Origin: Microbacterium sp. MYb62
GTDB lineage: Bacteria > Actinomycetota > Actinomycetes > Actinomycetales > Microbacteriaceae
Direction: 5' to 3'
Assembly (NCBI RefSeq): GCF_002979475.1
Contig: NZ_PCOY01000013.1
Coordinates: forward strand, 29,379 to 93,378
DNA: 64,000 nt
Shown: piece after piece, positions 62,353-64,000 of the stretch
How the letters are laid out: each line of letters opens with the position of its first letter
How positions within the stretch are numbered: the first letter of the stretch is position 1
The notes under the pieces: generated by a model
Told to the model about the DNA's origin: nothing
Database searches by the model: none
What the model saw: the letters and a program-made list of their open reading frames with translations, nothing else
Made by a program: the position numbers and the translations under genes

Positions 62353-62814
62353 ATGTCTACTGTGAAACCTGCTCGGATCTCGGTTTTGCGCCGCATCAGT
62401 GGCGCCGCTGTCGTTGCAGCACTCGTGTTCGGTGGTGTGTTCGCGGCTACCGCGCCCGCCTCCGCCGGCACGGGTGACTGCTCTTTCAGCGGAAACACAT
62501 GTCTTTGGAAGGATACCAATTACGTGACAGGCGGCATCGGCTGGATATACAAGGAGTTTGCGAATGGCATCCAGGATCTGAGGAAGTACAACTGGGACTT
62601 CGGGCACGGGAACGTCAACGACAACGTATCGTCCGCTTACAACAATGGGAACAAGCAGACAAGCTACCTGTTCTACGACCTCAACTTCAGGACTCAGATG
62701 ATCGGTATGCCGATCAAGTCCGGAGTCAAGAACCTCACCATCGGCGATAACAAGGCGACCTCAGCTGGCTTCTCCTTCTGTGTCACCAACCCCACTAGCG
62801 CCAAGTGCATTTAG
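62353..62814 (+). CDS. Secreted peptidase-inhibitor family I36-like protein
   Basis: 153-aa exported protein. Signal peptide: basic ARISVLRR, hydrophobic core to about 33, ASA cleavage after residue 38. The mature part has the crystallin-like pattern of family I36 (Streptomyces metalloproteinase inhibitor type): CSFSGNTCLWKDTNY, NVNDNVSSAYNNG, LFYDLNF, and a repeat of the pattern near GDNKATSAGF. Four Cys (43, 50, 143, 152) can form two disulfides. Codon use has much lower GC than the neighbours, suggesting transfer. The stop overlaps the lipoprotein start. It may inhibit proteases or have another surface role. Confidence 0.75.
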   Translation: MSTVKPARISVLRRISGAAVVAALVFGGVFAATAPASAGTGDCSFSGNTCLWKDTNYVTGGIGWIYKEFANGIQDLRKYNWDFGHGNVNDNVSSAYNNGNKQTSYLFYDLNFRTQMIGMPIKSGVKNLTIGDNKATSAGFSFCVTNPTSAKCI

Positions 62815-63815
62815 TGACCGGAGTGCTGGAGCAATTGAACCCTACGGGTCATCGCCTCGCAGGCGACGGAAACCACGGCGCTCGTTTCAGGCGGGTGCCC
62901 GTTGTGGCGGCGCTCTGTACAGCAATGATGGTGTTTACGGGATGCTCACCCGGTACGGATTCGAGCGAGCTCTCTGATCCGGATTCAACCTGGAAGGGCG
63001 GTCAGGGTACTTCCGATGCGCCGAACCCGGCGCCAGAGGGAGTGAAGAACATCGCGTTGTGGGCACTGCCGTTGGATGAGTTCGTGCCGGAGTTCAGCAA
63101 CCTGGACAACTATGCAGAGCAACTGCTGCTCGCGTCTTGCCTCCAGGAGAGCGGCATCGAATGGCCAGTGCCCTGGCAAGACGTCGAGGAGCCCACATCG
63201 CCGGTCTTCAACCCTGCAGGGCGTCGGCTGATCAGCGTGGAGATCGCGCAGAAATACGGGTTCCGAACGAACCTTGGTCCGTCGAAGAGCGCCCAGCTGT
63301 GGGAGGAGTTCCTCGCTTATGAACCCACCGAGCCAGGATTTCAGGACGCCTTTGATGAGTGCCTCGCCGGTACCCGTGAGGAGTATCCGATCCTCGAGGT
63401 CGAGGACACGTTGGTTGTCTCGGGACTGATTACCCAAATTCAAGAACAGGCGTTTCTGAGCCCCGACGGGCAGGAGGCGGCCGACCGTTGGCGTGCGTGC
63501 ATGCAGCCTCTGGGATTCGGGAAGCTCCCGGACAATCCAGACGAGTTCCCGAGCATCGATCTGCTGAAGGAGCTCGGCTCAGTCCCGCCGGTGACAACAG
63601 TGGAGCCTTCCGCACGTGAAGTGGAAATTGCGACCGCTCATGCAACCTGCCTGGACTCCAGCGGCTTTTCTGAAGCGGTGTACGAGCAGGAGTGGAACTT
63701 GCAAGAATCGGCTCTCCAACAGGAACGGGCGAAGCTGGACCGTATCCGGGACGCAGTGAAAACACGTGAAGCTGCTGTCCGTGAGATCATCGCTGCGAAC
63801 GCGCCACGTGCTTGA
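62814..63815 (+). CDS. Lipoprotein of unknown function
   Basis: 333-aa putative lipoprotein. A basic region (RFRR) and hydrophobic stretch lead to the lipobox FTGC with Cys44, so Lgt would lipidate it. The mature part has paired Cys-containing motifs (LLASCLQESGIEWP, DECLAG, RACMQPLGF, HATCLDSSGF) spaced through the chain, and a final charged helix. The start is taken at GTG 62814, sharing a base with the I36-like stop; ATG 62805 is an alternative. It overlaps the next gene by 8 bases, so the three form a unit. No known family recognised. Confidence 0.7.
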   Translation: MTGVLEQLNPTGHRLAGDGNHGARFRRVPVVAALCTAMMVFTGCSPGTDSSELSDPDSTWKGGQGTSDAPNPAPEGVKNIALWALPLDEFVPEFSNLDNYAEQLLLASCLQESGIEWPVPWQDVEEPTSPVFNPAGRRLISVEIAQKYGFRTNLGPSKSAQLWEEFLAYEPTEPGFQDAFDECLAGTREEYPILEVEDTLVVSGLITQIQEQAFLSPDGQEAADRWRACMQPLGFGKLPDNPDEFPSIDLLKELGSVPPVTTVEPSAREVEIATAHATCLDSSGFSEAVYEQEWNLQESALQQERAKLDRIRDAVKTREAAVREIIAANAPRA

Positions 63816-64000
63816 GACCGGACCGTCGGGAGACGAAGGGCGCGGAACGGTGACCGTCGATCCTCCGTTGAGCCGGAAAGGGAAGATCCCCGGGAAGCGA
63901 TCTCTACTCATCGGCGGCGCTTTGATCACGTCCGCGGTGTTGGTGGGGGCAACCTGGGTGCTCGCTACGGTCTTCCAATCGCCGGCTCAACGGAGGATCG
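63808..64000 (+). CDS. Membrane-fusion-type (peptidoglycan-binding/HlyD-like) protein, 5' part
   Basis: First 64 residues only; the gene continues past the window. After a hydrophilic start it has one transmembrane helix (LLIGGALITSAVLVGATWVLATVF) followed by FQSPAQRR. This opening resembles actinobacterial membrane-fusion proteins with a peptidoglycan-binding domain that work with MacB-type ABC transporters. GTG 63808 overlaps the lipoprotein stop; GTG 63850 is a shorter choice. The transporter genes, if present, would lie just outside. Confidence 0.55.
   Translation, partial: MLETGPSGDEGRGTVTVDPPLSRKGKIPGKRSLLIGGALITSAVLVGATWVLATVFQSPAQRRI

Overview
The window is about 64 kb of high-GC actinobacterial chromosome, most likely from Microbacteriaceae (Microbacterium or a close relative). 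The evidence is the very high third-position GC, the actinobacterial gene orders (aroC-aroK-aroB-aroQ-efp-nusB; pyrR-pyrB-pyrC-carA-carB-pyrF-gmk-rpoZ; metK-priA-fmt-rsmB-rpe-hisE-hisG; trpC-trpB-trpA-lgt-gltB-gltD-pyk; pdtaR-polA), an mIHF domain attached to guanylate kinase, a PriA without ATPase motifs, and frequent leaderless promoters. Genus is an inference from gene content, not from a database match. I saw no phage, insertion sequence, CRISPR array, rRNA or replication origin.

Region 1 (1-4951): shikimate pathway genes (aroE 3' part, aroC, aroK, aroB, aroQ) followed by efp and nusB. Region 2 (4952-10294): an accessory block between nusB and pyrR, holding a SNF2 helicase, a metallo-beta-lactamase-fold protein with a C-terminal Rieske domain, and a VapBC-like toxin-antitoxin pair with a perfect inverted repeat on its promoter. 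Region 3 (10295-21497): a pyrimidine operon with a PyrR-binding leader and almost every gene overlapping the next, running into the mIHF-Gmk fusion, rpoZ and metK. Region 4 (21514-28868): priA, fmt, rsmB, rpe and histidine genes hisE, hisG, hisF and hisI. Region 5 (28865-41260): two Trp-linked membrane proteins, trpC, trpB, trpA, lgt, both glutamate synthase subunits and pyruvate kinase. The genes trpE, coaBC and pyrD are missing from places where relatives often keep them.

Region 6 (41261-50638): hydrolases, a secreted Ala-rich protein, tRNA-Leu(CAA), the ANTAR regulator pdtaR, an acetyltransferase, a thioesterase, DNA polymerase I and a DUF885 peptidase-like protein. Region 7 (50639-62052): single accessory genes on both strands (LLM oxidoreductase, two MFS transporters, SGNH hydrolase, FGE-fold protein, glyoxalase-fold protein, three acetyltransferases, methyltransferase, P-loop kinase, Tat-exported amidase) and a two-gene HTH-DUF3887/PH-like operon. 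Region 8 (62353-64000): a lower-GC cassette with a secreted I36-like protein, a lipoprotein and the start of a membrane-fusion-type protein, cut by the window edge.

The first 41 kb is a near-continuous set of biosynthetic operons feeding aromatic amino acids, pyrimidines, SAM, histidine, tryptophan and glutamate, read mostly in one direction with translational coupling. The last 23 kb is more mosaic, and many of its genes carry a TANNNT element 7-8 nt before the start codon, which predicts leaderless mRNAs.
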